A DNA stretch of 64,000 nucleotides from Polytrichum commune. Taxonomy: Eukaryota > Streptophyta > Polytrichopsida > Polytrichales > Polytrichaceae. Positions 10,582 to 25,500 of the stretch are shown here, one piece after another (within the stretch, counting starts at the first letter, position 1; every line of letters starts with the position of its first letter). The DNA lies in assembly GCA_950295325.1 (NCBI GenBank), contig OX485805.1, positions 50,182,758 through 50,246,757 of the forward strand, given 5' to 3'. The position numbers and the translations under genes are program-made. The notes under the pieces are model-generated. The model was not told the origin of the DNA and did not search any database. It was given only the letters and a program-made list of their open reading frames with translations.

Positions 10582-13500
10582 TTACAACTTGGAGAGGAGA
10601 TTTGTCGTTATTGAGTCCGGTTGGCCTCCTTTGTCCTTTTGAGAAACCTCGTCCTCAATTAAGTCATTTGGCGGGATATCAATTGCGGGGGAGCAATTGA
10701 AGAACCCGTGTGGCTTCACACATTGTCCAAGACAAGATTTGTTCTGTCAGAATTAACTTGTGTAACATGTAAAGGTTCCAGGAGGCATTTTAAGTAGAGA
10801 TGCGAACACTAAGAGGGTGTGTGTGTGTGGATATGTGACATGCAAAGGCTCCATGTAATTTGGGACCAAGGACACGTTTACACTAGGGTCCAAGACCAAA
10901 GAAACTCCAAAATCCAGCAATTCTGTTGGTCAATTGCAAGATTTGGGATGCAAGTGGTTTACACGGGCCCGGGACCGAGGTATGACAAGATGAAGTAGTG
11001 CAAATGTGACAACACTTTCCAGCCAAATCTCAGCGGCCTCCACTCGAGGAAATACTCCTCTTATGGCCCTTAACTTGAATAACCCATTAAAAACCCCCAA
11101 TTCATTTTTTCATAATCATTGGGCCTCAACCAACAAGATCGCTTAATTTTGGAGTTTCTTTGGTATTGGACCTTAGTGTAATCCATCCTAAGCTAACTAG
11201 AATCCATATGAAGAAATCATACCAATGTGAACGAAACTGATTTGAAAGATGTGGAACTAAGTTAACTTCCACTCTTGAGAAAAGGCATGGGGGGAGCTAT
11301 AGGTGAGGAGCAAGAGAGATGATCTCCACCTTCTAGGTGTTGGGTTCTGGCTCAACCTCTCATAGGTTATGGAGAGATGGTCAAATGCCTTTGGTAGGAC
11401 TTTGGACTAGAAAACGATCAACCACTGAGCCTCTTCAAAACTTATTCAGACATCTAGTATGCTCATGAATCGAAAACATCATTTGAACAATTCGCACAAA
11501 AAAATTACGTATTTGAGTTGTGGAGAAGCACTACTAACCACAAGATTGAAGCCGATGTGCTCAACAGGCATTACTGGCCAGTCTTCCAGTCGAGGTACAT
11601 GTGTCACTCCAAACACGTACCTGCATTCAATGTAAGTTTGCACACTGTGAATGATAGGAGCACAATTTTCCTCATCAAGTCTTGATAATTTAGAAGCTAT
11701 GAGCCCAATTCAGCCCCTCAAAATGTGTACATACCGGTTTTCTCACAATCTCAACAAGGTTCACAAAATCCCATAGGAACTCCAAGGTTGAGCTGCCTAA
11801 GGCCAGAATACTGCTCGGATGGGTGACCTTCCTAGAACTTGATTACTAATGCTGTATTGCTTTGGTCCACCCAAACAAAGTGGGAGTATGTGGGTGATCC
11901 AAATATTTTCAACCAACCATGTCGGAACCTGGGGGACAAATGAGGTACTAGAATGCTTTTTGAGGTTGTTCAAGGTGTTCACCTTTGAAAGGACGCAATA
12001 GTCTTCAAGTTCTCTCTAATTCACGTGATGTCCGTGTCATAATCACACATAGAATTAGATGAACTAGAAGGTGAAGCAATGCCATAACTAATGCCAGTGG
12101 AAACATCGAGTCATCTCTCTCATTCCTATAGAGCAAGGATTACCGGATGTGGTGGTCAGGCCAGGCGATGTTGCTAACATGTCGTTTCTTGATTGGATAG
12201 GAGGCATAGTATCACCCATAAATTGATGACCTTGTAGTGATTTGCCCACTATGTTTGATAATGGCATGGCTCCTTGGATTCAATACCTAGTTCATTCAAC
12301 AAGTGATAGAATGGGTGCCTACTACAGCCTGTGGCAGATCTCCTCACATCCATTACCTAGTGGATAATGCTTTCTCACACTGTTGACGAGGTTCAGAAAA
12401 TTACAATGGTAGCACTAAAATACTAGAAGACCTGGAAGCTTGCAGAGCAGAAACAGAGCTGATCCCATGTGACAGAAATTTGAGGATGGGAAGGGTGGGA
12501 TTCAACGGTTGGAGGATTTCACGTACCACAGCACGAGATCAGTCTCCTCCAATTTCCTGTCCTTCTTCGTCCATGTTGGCAAGCCCTCACCAACTCGAGG
12601 ATTTTGGTTTGGAAACTCCCCACCAGGAAAACATTCATCTGGATGGTACTGAGTCACCCAGAGGTTGTGGTTGAGAAAGGCAGCACGCCTTAAGAACTTT
12701 GCATCCGGACCCGCGAGTGGCAAACAATTAGAGCCTGGCACAAGCTTGTAGCCTGTTAGCTGCCCTGTCCTATTGAACGTCCTTGTATTTCGTACCTGCA
12801 CACACAAATTCATAGGTGAAAAAGTCACCTTGAATAATTGACATGAAACATACCATTGACAGAACCTATAAGCTTAGACTCATCTTCTGTTTTGACAGAG
12901 TGGACAGATTTAGGGTTATGTCCATCCTAATAGAATACAAACCAGAGGGAATTGAACCTGCTAGCAAGGTATTAGTAGCAATGACTTCAGGAGCTAGCTT
13001 GTAATATCTGTTGGTTGTTTATATTCCAAAACCGAGAGCCGTATTCCATCACTCAATGTGTTTATTACTGAGAGACAACACTGAGTGCCAAATTACATCA
13101 CTCAATGCACCTCATTTGAAGAGACAAGTATTAAATTGAGCTCTCGTTCATCACATGATGACCAGTCAACTAATTAGGCAAGCAATGGTGACATTCAACA
13201 GGAAGAACAATCACCATGAATGATTGATATGAAATATGTTATTGATAGATTCTATATGCTTAGGATTATCTTCCACTTTGGCAGAGTGGACAAACCTTAA
13301 AGTTATGTCCAGCGTAAGGGCATACAAACAAGACGCAATAGTGAGGCTGTAGAGCTCTCACCCTCAACCCTGAATCCTAAAACCCTTATAGTGACAGGAC
13401 TTTGAGAATGAGGAGGTATCAAAAGGGAAAAGTTGACCACACGCACAATCCAATGTCGAGCCTTAAGAGCGTCGCAGTCTCGTTGTGCCTGTTGTTCGGA

Positions 13501-16500
13501 GCGCAAGAGTGTTTCCTCCGCGTAGAAAGCATTGCTGTGTGGATTGTCAGGCCCTGGTTCTTCCACTTTCACATTCACTTCCACCACCTAATCAAGACCA
13601 TCACCCATCCTTCAGCAAATGAGAGGGTACACATATTCTTGCACCCGTTTGGTAAAAATCTAAAACCCATAAATATATGATGGCCACAAAGTACCGGCAC
13701 CATCATCAACCTATATCATGAAATTAGGCAGTGACAAGCTATCCTTACTATATTCTCTAACTTAGCTCTCAAATAAGAGTTATATCATTTGCTCAAGATC
13801 AAGGCCATGCCAATAATGACCTGTGAAACCTTAGATACCACCATTTCCGTAGTAAGTGGTAACTTAACTCAAACACAGTTTTACTTGAGAATGTCTGCAC
13901 AACAAACTTGCCCTCAGAATTTGAGTATTTGATCTGTTGAGCTCTTGACCAACTTCTCTATGTCAGTCTGGAAGAGAAGGACTAGATTCTACCCCGTCCT
14001 TCAATTAGAATTAGTTCAAAACTAATTGAAGTGCTTACGAATAGGTTTGACATTATACATGCAAATTAAGACACACTGGTGTAAAATACCTGGTTCAAGC
14101 GTTCACCAGGTTTACAATCAACTGCCATATCGAGTCGAGCGACAAAAAAATGTTGGTGCACTGGAGCATAGAGTCCAGGTGCAATCACGGTGCCGTGGCG
14201 ACGATTTTCATCCGTCTTCAAGGCACCCAGGCTTAAGATACCAGTCAGTTTCACTTCTGCTTCTATCTTGCCATCCTGCAGGAACACATGCCATACCAGA
14301 ATTCAGACACAGGTCTCAGAGATTAGGGTTTTCCTTGATGTTGAAATGCAGGCGCAAAGCACCCAAATGTCCACATATATACTCTGCTACACCATCGAGT
14401 TTCAAGGTGATCTTGTGAAGGATGGATATCTGAAATGATGTAAGTCTGAGAGGGAGGTTCTGTACACATGTGCCAAGTTCTGATCCCATGCTGAGACTTG
14501 AGGAACAATATCCAGGTATCCAATAGTCGCCGTTGTCGACTTCAAAGCCAGAAAAAAAGATATAGAATTTTGAAAAGCAAAAAGTTCAAGTAGGTAAGCC
14601 ATTCAGAGGAACTCCAAATTGCAGGAAATTGAAAAGAAATCTTCAGAATTTATCTTTTTTTTTACCATCTTTTTTTTGGTCATTGCAGTTTTTATGTCCA
14701 GAATGGAGGTGCTTGAAACAATCCCAACAGCACTATTCCCATTCAGGCAGAGTGATGAAAAGATAGTCAAACACACGATGACTGGGCCATTGAAAGCTTG
14801 CAATTCCAGAAACCTCTTTATTGATCCTCATGATCTTTCGAGGCGGCAACAAGGGCCCAGATACAGCTTAAGTGACTTCAAGCCACCATCCACATGCTTT
14901 CCTGTTCCAATATGAGCACTTAACCCAACCCTAAATCTCCTGACCTCCTACACATAACACTGCCCGATCATCTACCTGCTGTCGATAACTTTGCAGCTCC
15001 ATGCAATAGACTCATTACATCCTGATCTACTATATTGTGACTTGGTTAGCTACAATGTTGTCTGCTCAAGCACCGAAGAACCCAGCAAACAATTTTTGCG
15101 CCAGGAAGAGACATCTGGCCATACTGGATTTAAAAAAGAAGAATGGAAAATCCACTACTCCCCTCCTCTCAAGAGCACTACAAATGCAAATAGCATCCTT
15201 ATGGCATTCCTGTAGGCAACAGTTAATAGTCCAACACCATTTTTTCAAGACAATAATGAGATGACTACGGCCTGAATCAGAATCAGCTATCCTCGAGCTG
15301 CAACAAGGTGTGAAATTGCACTGAGATAACTTGCCTGAAGCCAGACCCTCGAAACTCAAACTAAGTAAAAACCCCACATATCTCGATAGTGCTGCATATT
15401 TTCCCACTATCAGAACCTGCCTCCTCTAACCACATTGGCTGGACGCAGTCATTGACGTTCTGGTGTAAGTTGGTAAAAATGAATCATTAACAAAATCAAC
15501 CGCAGAAAGGAAGAGATGGGTAAAAATTAGCAAGCAAAGGCTAAATTTCCGTAGCATCTATATCACTCAACTACGTCGAGTGTAGAAGTGCTGCAGAGGG
15601 GACCCATCTCTCTCTGCCATTTGTTTCTTGGGGTAGGCAGCTACTATGCAAACCCTACAGATCAGCATAGGGACATAGGGTTTGCAAAGGCTTTTAAAGT
15701 TGTGCAAGCCGTCCTGTTTTAAGGTTCTTGCAGAGAATCTTAAGGTTTTTGAATAGTGATTTTTTTTAAAGAAAAGGTTGGAGGAGGCAACCCAAGGAAA
15801 CGGCGGACAGAGAGGGTTAGGGTCTCTTCTGCTGCAGCACTCGTCCCTTCACTCCTTGGCCACATTGTAACCGAGTTGTCATAGAAATATTTTAGACGTA
15901 TAAGATTGCAACTAGGTAACGGATGCGAGGCGCCCAACCTACTGATGGCATGCTACTCACTCATCAATTAGAGGCAAAAATGTGCCTCCTTGAATTCAAT
16001 CAAGAACAGACACGTCAACAGAATCGTCTCTCCTGACCACTATAGTATACGATCGATTACCGTACCTCCAGAGGATGAGTGCAATACTCCCTGAAAAGAC
16101 CCTAAGGAGTTAGGACAACAATCAACACCTAACAATATAGAGCACAGAAATGAAAAATTGGAAGAAAAAATAAAATTAACAAATGAACAGCAACGCACCT
16201 GATAAAAATGCCAGTAGAAACCATACTCGTAATTGGCAACAGTACAAAAGAAAGAAACCGTGAGACGCCTCGACCGCCGCCTTTCAGTCGACCCAGTGCG
16301 CCAATCTTGGTGTTTCCAAAGCACACCGTGATCTTCTTCATGCATGCAGACACAATTTTCTATTCTCTCTACTCCGCCATGGAAGTTTGTGAAGTAGGCA
16401 TCAAAGTACTTGATGAGACCCAGACAATCACACCCCTGCAACAAAACCCATGGCTAAGAGTTTACCAATGTAACTTTATGAATCATACGTCACAGGATGA

Positions 16501-19500
16501 AATGGGTGTGCAACATGTGCTCAAACCAGAGGCAACCCTAATTATACACATTCCAAGACCACTTCCAAAATCCAAATTCATACATAGTTCATTTGATCAT
16601 CACAACAACTCTCAATGGAGGCCATTCTGAGTCTCAAGGTGTCATATGCAGGGGTTTATGAATACTTCTTGGTATTTTTAGCTAAAAGTGTCAAAAGTAA
16701 CCCTACTCAATTCATCATATGCATTCTTACAATTGGAACATACATATGTAGGATGAATTCTAACAAGGTTTGAGCATGCCTGAATGACCTAGACTCAAAT
16801 ACATACCATGTACACACTCTAAACTCCGTAATATCAACCCCCTTGATGTCACTCCTTCTCTTATATCCCCAAACCCTAGGGAACATATGTTCTCAACTTA
16901 AATCTTACTCTTTAGCGTCACATTTCCTTCCCATATATCACAAGTGTTGACATTGATATGAACCACCAAAGAATTCAAACCACACGCTCGCACGCATCAC
17001 GTTGTCATTATTGCAATGTTGACTCCGTGTTACTCCATAATGTCATATGCTACACTAATTCTCTCTCATCATGCATCCATGTTAACACTAGAAAAATCCG
17101 TAATATCACATGCACTTTCGTTACCACAAGTGTTATATTATGGAGTTTAGAGTGTATATCTAGTCATTGTTGTCACGTATGACTTTTGGATAGGTTGTGG
17201 TCAATATGGATTCAATACATAGACCAAATGAAATATCATTTTGATACTTATTGGTGATTCGGACAAATCATCACGTATCTTGTATAAACACACACCCAGT
17301 CCTACCAGGGTTTCAAAACAACACAAAATTGATTCCCTGAACACCATTCCCCTTGACAGACAGAGATTTCTTGTCATGAATAATTTGAGATGGACACGAG
17401 ATGAAGAAAAACTCTCACCTTCCTCAAGGAATGGCAATTCTTCCCCAGGCCATCCTCCCCGGCATCAAAAGCATTCTTCCTGTAATGTGGGTCCTTAGGA
17501 TCGCCATAGGGAACCACCATCTCCACAAAGCTAAGGCGATGTGCCACCGACCGCCTTCCGCGACTGCCATCATCATAGGCTACCGTGTGAATGACTAGCC
17601 CTTCCCTAGGTGTAAAGCCCACCCGGAAATTCCACTGCAAAATTTCAATAATAAAATAAGGAAGGGATAAATATGCTTAGCTAGCACTTGTCACTAAGTT
17701 AGGTGTGATAGCCAGCAAGACAACAAGTCTATTATAGTGCCCGGGGAAGAAAAGAATTGCGTATGTGCATCACACCTAAATTACTATCCTTGGATGCAAA
17801 GTTTTACTAACATTACAAAATAGGGATATGCATACAAACTTATAGGTAAGAAATAGCCTTAAGCATTTACACAAGTTGGAAAAATGGTAAATAAAGGAAT
17901 GCATTACATATATATATATACCCCAAGAACATGATACCTATAACCCTTAATGTAGGCTTACAACTCTCATTGCATTTGAAATGGCGTGATCTATCTACAA
18001 AATAATGAAAACTAGCGCCTTGTACTGTAGCATTATGTGTACTTTGTATCCCCTACCCTTGAATAACATCCCATTTGTGCACCCACGTGGGTAGGTATGG
18101 TCAATGTTGTGTGCACCCGCGTGGGTAGGTATGGTCAATGTTGTGTGCACCCGCGTGGGTAGGTATGGTCAATGTTGTGTGCACCCGCGTGGGTAGGTAT
18201 GGCCAATGTTGTGTGCACCTCTGGGGAGTGTAGTACGTGATTAGGTCAAGTGGATTTGTTGATGTGTCTATTTTCCTAATTGGATATAAGGAGGCACACT
18301 ATGTTATCACCCGTGATTGATGACTTTGCCATGGCCTAACGTTACCACTAGGTCTGATACGGAACACACGAGTCGCTCTGCCATCAGATGTAGTAGGCAT
18401 CAATGCCTACCTCGCCATTACCGCAACTTGGTAGGTTGGGCACTTGCTACAACCCATGGCATGGCCCCCCACATCCATTTCCTAGTTCAAAGGTGAGTTT
18501 AATGAGTTCATTATAGTCTAATGAAAAATCATGTACTAGATATTGTACACACATCACCGTGCTATGGGTTGTAACAATACATCCTCATGCTGCCTACCGA
18601 ATTGTAGGAGCAACAAGGTAGGTACGTGAGGAGCTGCCATACTTATGTGACATATGTAAATATTGAACATAATAATTATCATGTTGTGAGGGCCACTTGC
18701 TACAATCTATATTCATCATGCTCATGTCCAATGAAGACAGGACATCGGGACATGTTAGCGACATCTTAGATAGTGAGCACTACGTGTGGAAGGATGTCTG
18801 TCTTGCAGAGGTTCTGGGAGAAAGTTGTATTGAGGAATGAAAACCTAATTGGACACTTTTATCAAACTTGCAATGCTGGGCAACTTCAAGAACTACATGC
18901 TTCTCAATTTACAAGGGTGAGCAGACACCTCATGCACACAAGCATGCATTACACTCCCCTCACAATTTTAATTTTCCATAAGGTAGATGGGTCTTAAATG
19001 GTAACTTTTTCCGACCAACCCACTTCTCTTAGGATATGAAACACGTGATTAGTATGAGAGTTCATTAGCAAATCCAAACAGAGGCCATAGCTGCTTTCCT
19101 CATAATTTTTGGAGCTTATATGAACATCTTATTCATATTATCAAAGTGAGGATTCTTGTGCTCACTAAATGGTCATATAGGTCTGCCTAATTATGGTGAT
19201 CATATTTTGAACACACAGTCCAATCTCTTATAAGCACATGTCTTTCTGGTAGCCGTTCTTGGTGCCACACCTAACCACATACCACTCAAATATAGGTGTC
19301 CGATTGGCATAAGTAGCCGAAATAGACACGTGCACCTCAAGATGAAAATGATCGACTTACCTTTTGCCATTCCACAGCATACCCATTCACTCGAAAGCTA
19401 GGTCCTTCGGGTTGCACGATATGCAAGGGCTTGATGTCGCTTCGGTCAACACCCCCACGCGAAGCCGCCGCCGTGTAATTCCTCAGAGGATCTGGAGGTG

Positions 19501-22500
19501 GTAGTGGAACTAAGAACCTATCCTCGAATTCTATTACCTGCACTTTGCAGACCTCTCTATGAGTGTGGGCTGCAACTTGTAGAGAAAATCATCGTTTTTG
19601 TAATAATAACACAGCACATTATAATATGACACTCAATGTCACACATGACGAGTCAGTAGAATTCGTTGATGTTTGTCTATTTAATACAATTAATCCTTTA
19701 ATTCAACTGGAGATTTGGTGGGAAGCTGGTTGTTTTGCATCCAATACTTTCCATGTTTGGTAAGTTTTCGGTGCATCCTTGGAGACGGTATGGAGGTTTG
19801 AACGAAGAACTATATTCTATATCAATTCATCAGGGGCCAAACTAATTGTAGCACCTCTTGGCATGTTGAAATGAGTTTGGCCCTCAATGAATCGATATAA
19901 AACATTTCTCTTCGTTCAAACTCCACACCAACTCCAAGGATGCACCCAAAACTTATAGAGTATGGAAAGTATTGTAAGCAAAACAACCGACTCCCGACCA
20001 AATCTCCGATTGGATTACATGATAACTCTAAAATGACTTGAAAGAGAACAGAACTTGCATAACGCTTGAACCCAAAATAGACGTGATGTGGCATAGTTAA
20101 CGTCCCATGGCATGTCACAAATTCTGGAAGATGTACAAAACAGTTTGGAAAAAAGTGAGTGATTTCACCTCCATTTTTTGCATGTCTACCAAGACATGGA
20201 TGCCTTCCACAGGTCGCGCATATCCATTCTCGAGAGGACAGTCACTCTCTGTTCTGCAGAAGACAAGTGGTCTCGCCAATCGACGGCTCGGAGAATCCTC
20301 TTCACCATAGTACCCAACACACCTACCAACAAAAAAAAATTCCCCACAAAAAGAGTGCCGATTAGCAGTGGATACGAGGAGCTCCACGTCACGGGTGAGT
20401 TGCATGATTCTTCGAACTCCACCTCAACGTGTCACAATGGTGGTATACTTACTACTTACACCAGCTCAATTCTGTGGAACTAATCTCATAATTATAGATT
20501 CATTCTGCAACACTTTGATCCGATTCAGCTGCAAGCATGCAGTTAGTTCAGTGTTTACTGTAATTAAAGAGGTGACTCGAATGTTTAGTGCTACTAAAAA
20601 AAAAGTGACTGCATCAAATCTGTTGCGGTAATGATATAAGGCTTGAAGTAACAATTAGACGTTTGGACTTGCATGAAATTTGGTTGATATTGTGCAGTTG
20701 TGAGGGTGGGGAGGTGGAAGCTGGCCAGTTGTGTTTGAGAAATAACCGGTTCAAGTTCAAGAATTTAAACAAATCGCCAATTATTTTTGAGGAATCCAAA
20801 GAATATGGCTTATATTATTAAAGGAAAACTGAAACGTTTTAACATATGACCGGTTGGACTTGGAAACACTTGGATCTCGATTGATTTTGCCCAATATCTT
20901 CCCGGGCACTAATCAATGAACAGGGAGAACCGGCTGCTAGTTACAAATGAACCGGTTGAGTTTGAGGGATAAATGGTTGAAGTTCAAGACTTCAGGAAAA
21001 TTACCCATCATTTTGAAGGAATTTATAGAATATACCTCAATTTAATAAAGAAAAATTGAAAGATGTCAACATGGAACTGATTGGACTTGGAAAGACTAGG
21101 TTATCGAACCGATCATGCCCAAAAATCTCCCAGGACACTGGCACTAATGCAAGCACAGCTTTATGCCAGGCTGCAAAAAATACATTTTTGTACCAATGAA
21201 GATGGTCAGAAACATGAATGTGGAATCGTGTCAGACAGCTTTGTCCTTTTTGTTTTTTCCTTGTCCTGACCACCCCGGAGAAAAAGCCTGCAGTTGACAT
21301 GTCTGACATATCCTCAGAGGATTCAGGCTCAAATAATACAGTCTACAATAATGTGTACTTATGAAGGAGCTTACCATGGGTCCACCATAACAAGATCCAT
21401 ATCCTCTATGCCGCGCCTTTTCATTGCCTCCACAAAAGGTCCATGCTCTTTTACAGTAGCTTCACATTCTGCGTACTCCACTGCATCCTGCGCTCATACA
21501 AAAGAGGAAGACGAAGAATCGCCTGTCAAGTACCACAAAGGCTGACCCCATGCATGATTCTCTCATGTATGGAAAATCTCCAGTCAAATATACCTTCAGT
21601 ACCTCTTCAGAAAATTGATACTAATAAAATACTAATAAAAATTTAAAGTAATAGAAAAAACCATGCACAGCAACGAACGGGGAGAACCAACAGCTAGTTA
21701 CAGATGAACCAGTTGAGTTTGAGAAATAACCAGTACAAATTCAAGATTTCAGGAAAATTACTGAGCTATTTAGAGGAATTTACAGAATATTCCTCAACTA
21801 ATAAAGAAAAGTCAAAAGATGTCAACATGTAACCAGTTGATATTGGAAACAATAGGATCTCGACTGATTATGCCCAAAAATCTCCCTTGACACTGATGCA
21901 CAATAGTACCTTTGCTATGTCTAAATAAAAAGTTAAGGAATGAACATTCTTTTGACTCGATCACGTCGTCAATTGAAAAGAGCTCTACATTAGGGATGAT
22001 CTTGTCTCAACAGTCTGACAAGGTGGAAAACGTCATAATCTGCCAATTGATCTTCGTCTCAAATAGTTAACACAACATGAATTTTTTGTGATGAAAGGAC
22101 AACCTCGGGCAGGTATCACTCAAAAACACAACCACCTTGTATGAAGGTTCAAACTTCAACTCTCACGGATAAAAGGTAACCAATAAACCAATAAATAAGC
22201 AATAAGAAAGATAAATACTCATAAAGCTTCTAGAGTTACTTAAACTCCATAGAAAGTAATCAAAAGGAAGCAACCAGAAACTAGACTAAAGTAAGGAAAT
22301 GTCTGAAAATCACACATGCAGTGACAATAACCATATGAGCAGGGGCCCGTCCATCCACAATAATCAACTTGAATGGAAGAACCCACCTTCTGAGACATCT
22401 CCAAAGGTAATGAGAAGACTCAAAGAAAATGGATACATAGAACATGTATCTACTAAAAATGTTGGAACTTTGGAAGGGTGATTGCGTCAACGTCACCAAC

Positions 22501-25500
22501 TATTTGTGTTGGTGTGAATGAGGGACGCTTCACCTTGATCCAGAGCCCTACATCAGGCGCCCATACCCATGCCCATGCCCATACCCACCCATGCCCATGG
22601 GTTTTGGGTGGGCATGGGTGCAATATTATTGTTCATGGGCGGGCATGGGTGGGCATGGCTGCGCTATTATTGTTCATGGGCGGGCATGGGCGGGCATGGG
22701 TGGGCATGGGTGGGGCATAAATACACAATTACACAATTACACAATACACATTACATAATTTTTGAATACATGGGCGCAATTTGAATAGCATGGGTGGGCA
22801 TGGGTGGGCACATGTCATGCTATGTGTGGGCATGGGTGGGCATGGGTGCGCACATGTCATGCTATGGGTGGGCATGGGTGGGCATAGGTCGTTGCTGATG
22901 GGCATGGTCTGGGTATGGGTGCAATTAGAAAGGAAAATGATGGGCTCTGCCTTGATCATAGCCACGAGCTCATATGTGAACCTGAAACGGGTTTATGGAG
23001 CAGGGCTATGGGATAAGTGTTGTTGGGTCCTGTTGGAGGTGGTCCCTTGTAATATCTAGACCGGGACATTGATTCATATGCACAGGTGTAACGGTGGCAC
23101 AGGATCAAACTAGTCAAGATACAAATGCAAATGCAAAGTGCAAGTTCCAAAGTATAATACCATGGGAGGCTGCACATCTGGGACAACCACAGAAGAGAGG
23201 ACCCTGCCGCGATGGTGTCCACCACGGGCGGTGGCGTGCACTTCACTGAGTTCCACGAGCCATATACTTGTCTCATTTGTTTTCTTGTTGTAAACAACAA
23301 GCCTTGCTTGCCTGTGTGGCAATTGCAATGGAGTTGGATAGAATGTCCCTGCTTTGCCCTTGGGTCTGAACAGGATGGGTTGGTATGGGGGGAAAAAATA
23401 TGCGTCTGCCATGGCCACCACATTCTTGTCTGGCTCATGGAGCACCACCTCCACAAACCGCATCCCATCGCGCACCTGCAACAAACAGTAATTAATCTGA
23501 GTCTATTCTAATGTCATACCTCTTCCAAGTAAGAATGTACATCTCAACATGCTAGCAGATAGTGAAGAACCATAACACCCGTTTATGCTATTTAGTGTCA
23601 CATACCATTTGGAATTGTACAATGCAATAACTTCTTACTTTAGAGTTCAACTTTTACTAGCAAAGCTTGAGTAGCTTGTTCAAACATTTTGTGGTAAAAT
23701 GAATTTGTTTGGTAAAATATTACATTCTCAATAGATAGTTATAGAATTTTATGATTCCAAATAGTAAGTGACACTAAGAACCATAGAAGGTGTAGTTAAT
23801 GGATGCAAGGAGCCATACCATGACAAGGAGTCATTTCATTCAGAAGCCATATGGGCATCCAAAAGACAATTTCAGAATTGTGGGTTGATTCCCAAGTGGA
23901 ATCCATGCTCACTGTTTGTGAGATAACTAGAATACAACAGCCTCAAGTGAATTATGAAAATTGTGGCTCAGATTCTCAGCTACAAATCACCCTGAGCAAA
24001 GATGTTTCTGTGACTTACTTCTGGTGTTTCTCCTGCCGCTCGCACATGATTAATTGCAACAGCAATCTCTGTTGGGCTCAAAGGATCCAAGGGGTGCGCT
24101 GACTGGGACTTGTACTGTACTGGCGACCCTGCAGATTCAAGTCAAGTAAGCAAGAATCCAAAAATCTCAGTAAAATTTCTACAAATGGACCCATATTTCC
24201 ATCCTTAGTAAAAAACCAATTCTCTTACCTTCAAAGAAAAGAAAGACAGAAAGACAGACGATTCCAATGTTGCCACCAGACATGAATTATGGTGTTGCTT
24301 CATTTTTGAGTTGGTTAAGTCTATATAGAATTCTGATTCAGGCATTACAAGGATTAGAGGGCCCCCGAAGATTTTTCCCTCTTTTCAAAGATGAACACCA
24401 TGACCACGCATGGACAAGCCAGCCGACACCTACCTCTCCCAAAAGCAAGCCCTTAAGTTCCCACGGAGTTGATTGAAAATACCTAGTTCACCCATATACC
24501 TTCACTACCTTCGCTATGATTGGATGGATGTGGTAAGGTGCACCAGAAATCAAGTGCTAGGAAGGTCACCAATCTGAGTACTACTGGGTTCTTTAGAAGG
24601 CTGAACCTCGGAGTTCTCATGGGATTCAAGAGAAGGCCTTGGGTTAAATTTCCCATCCTTTTAATGACTTCAGAATAGCAGGGTGAATCATAACACTTTG
24701 TAAAAGTGTTAAATCTCTAGATTACTTTCTGGGTTAGAGTGTGCTCCTGCTACGTATGCTCACTCAGGTTTGCGAAAAACTGTTGTCTTCATCTGTTGCA
24801 CCTTGAAAGCAGATGAGTAGGGTAGGCATTCCTTAATACAGAAAATCTTAATTTGATAGAATCTCAGAAACTTTACAGATTAAATTGAGGCTCACACCAC
24901 TCGTCAAGACTATGTTGGATCGCTTGACTGTAAACTTTCAACCTCCAGAGTCCAACGCCAGAAACACACAATTGTTCTAAGTATCGTAATCCTATCAATG
25001 CTTGGAGGAAGTACCGGACAAGGAGCTGCACCTAACCTTCAAATCTAAGAATTTAACAAAGACAGGATAGGAATTAAGTCTGGTATTCTAGATGACAGAA
25101 TTGCAAGACTTAACCCTGGAAACGAAGATTGGTGCAGCCTGGTGTCAGATTCCATGCTTTTGAGTGAACCACCACAAGACCACCAACACGGCATTTTAAG
25201 GTGATGATATCAGAGAAAACCTTCCTGATTGGCTAAATCTGCTCCGCTCTAACATTAAGCACCCAGGAATTATATACTTCCCAAGAATACATTAATTGCA
25301 TAGAACTCGAAGTTGAAGGTTATACCTTTCAAGGAAGCGCCGGCGACGGTGGCTGCAGGGTCGAGAGATCCGTAGGCCGGGACCACATTGCGGAGGTGCT
25401 CGGATGGCTCAATGTGCGAGATTTCACCAAGAATCTCTTCTTCTTCTTCTTCTCCCGAGGCAGGCTGCTGCTGCAGACATCCTCCCGCTGTCGCCGCAGC

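Noticed and set aside
11767-11845. Functional 5S rRNA gene
   Set aside because: Only the inner part aligns, with many changes; no proper 5S ends and no T-run terminator in place.
12502-12828. 108-codon minus-strand open frame as a gene of its own
   Set aside because: It is CuAO exon 11 plus intron sequence on both sides.
18077-18216. CRISPR-like array
   Set aside because: The 34-bp units are head-to-tail with no spacers, in a plant intron.
19563-20118. Two open frames with similar peptides on opposite strands
   Set aside because: They are the two arms of the foldback element, not genes.
22478-22965. Short open frames rich in Gly-Met-His or Pro-Met
   Set aside because: Translations of the CATGGGTGGG minisatellite.
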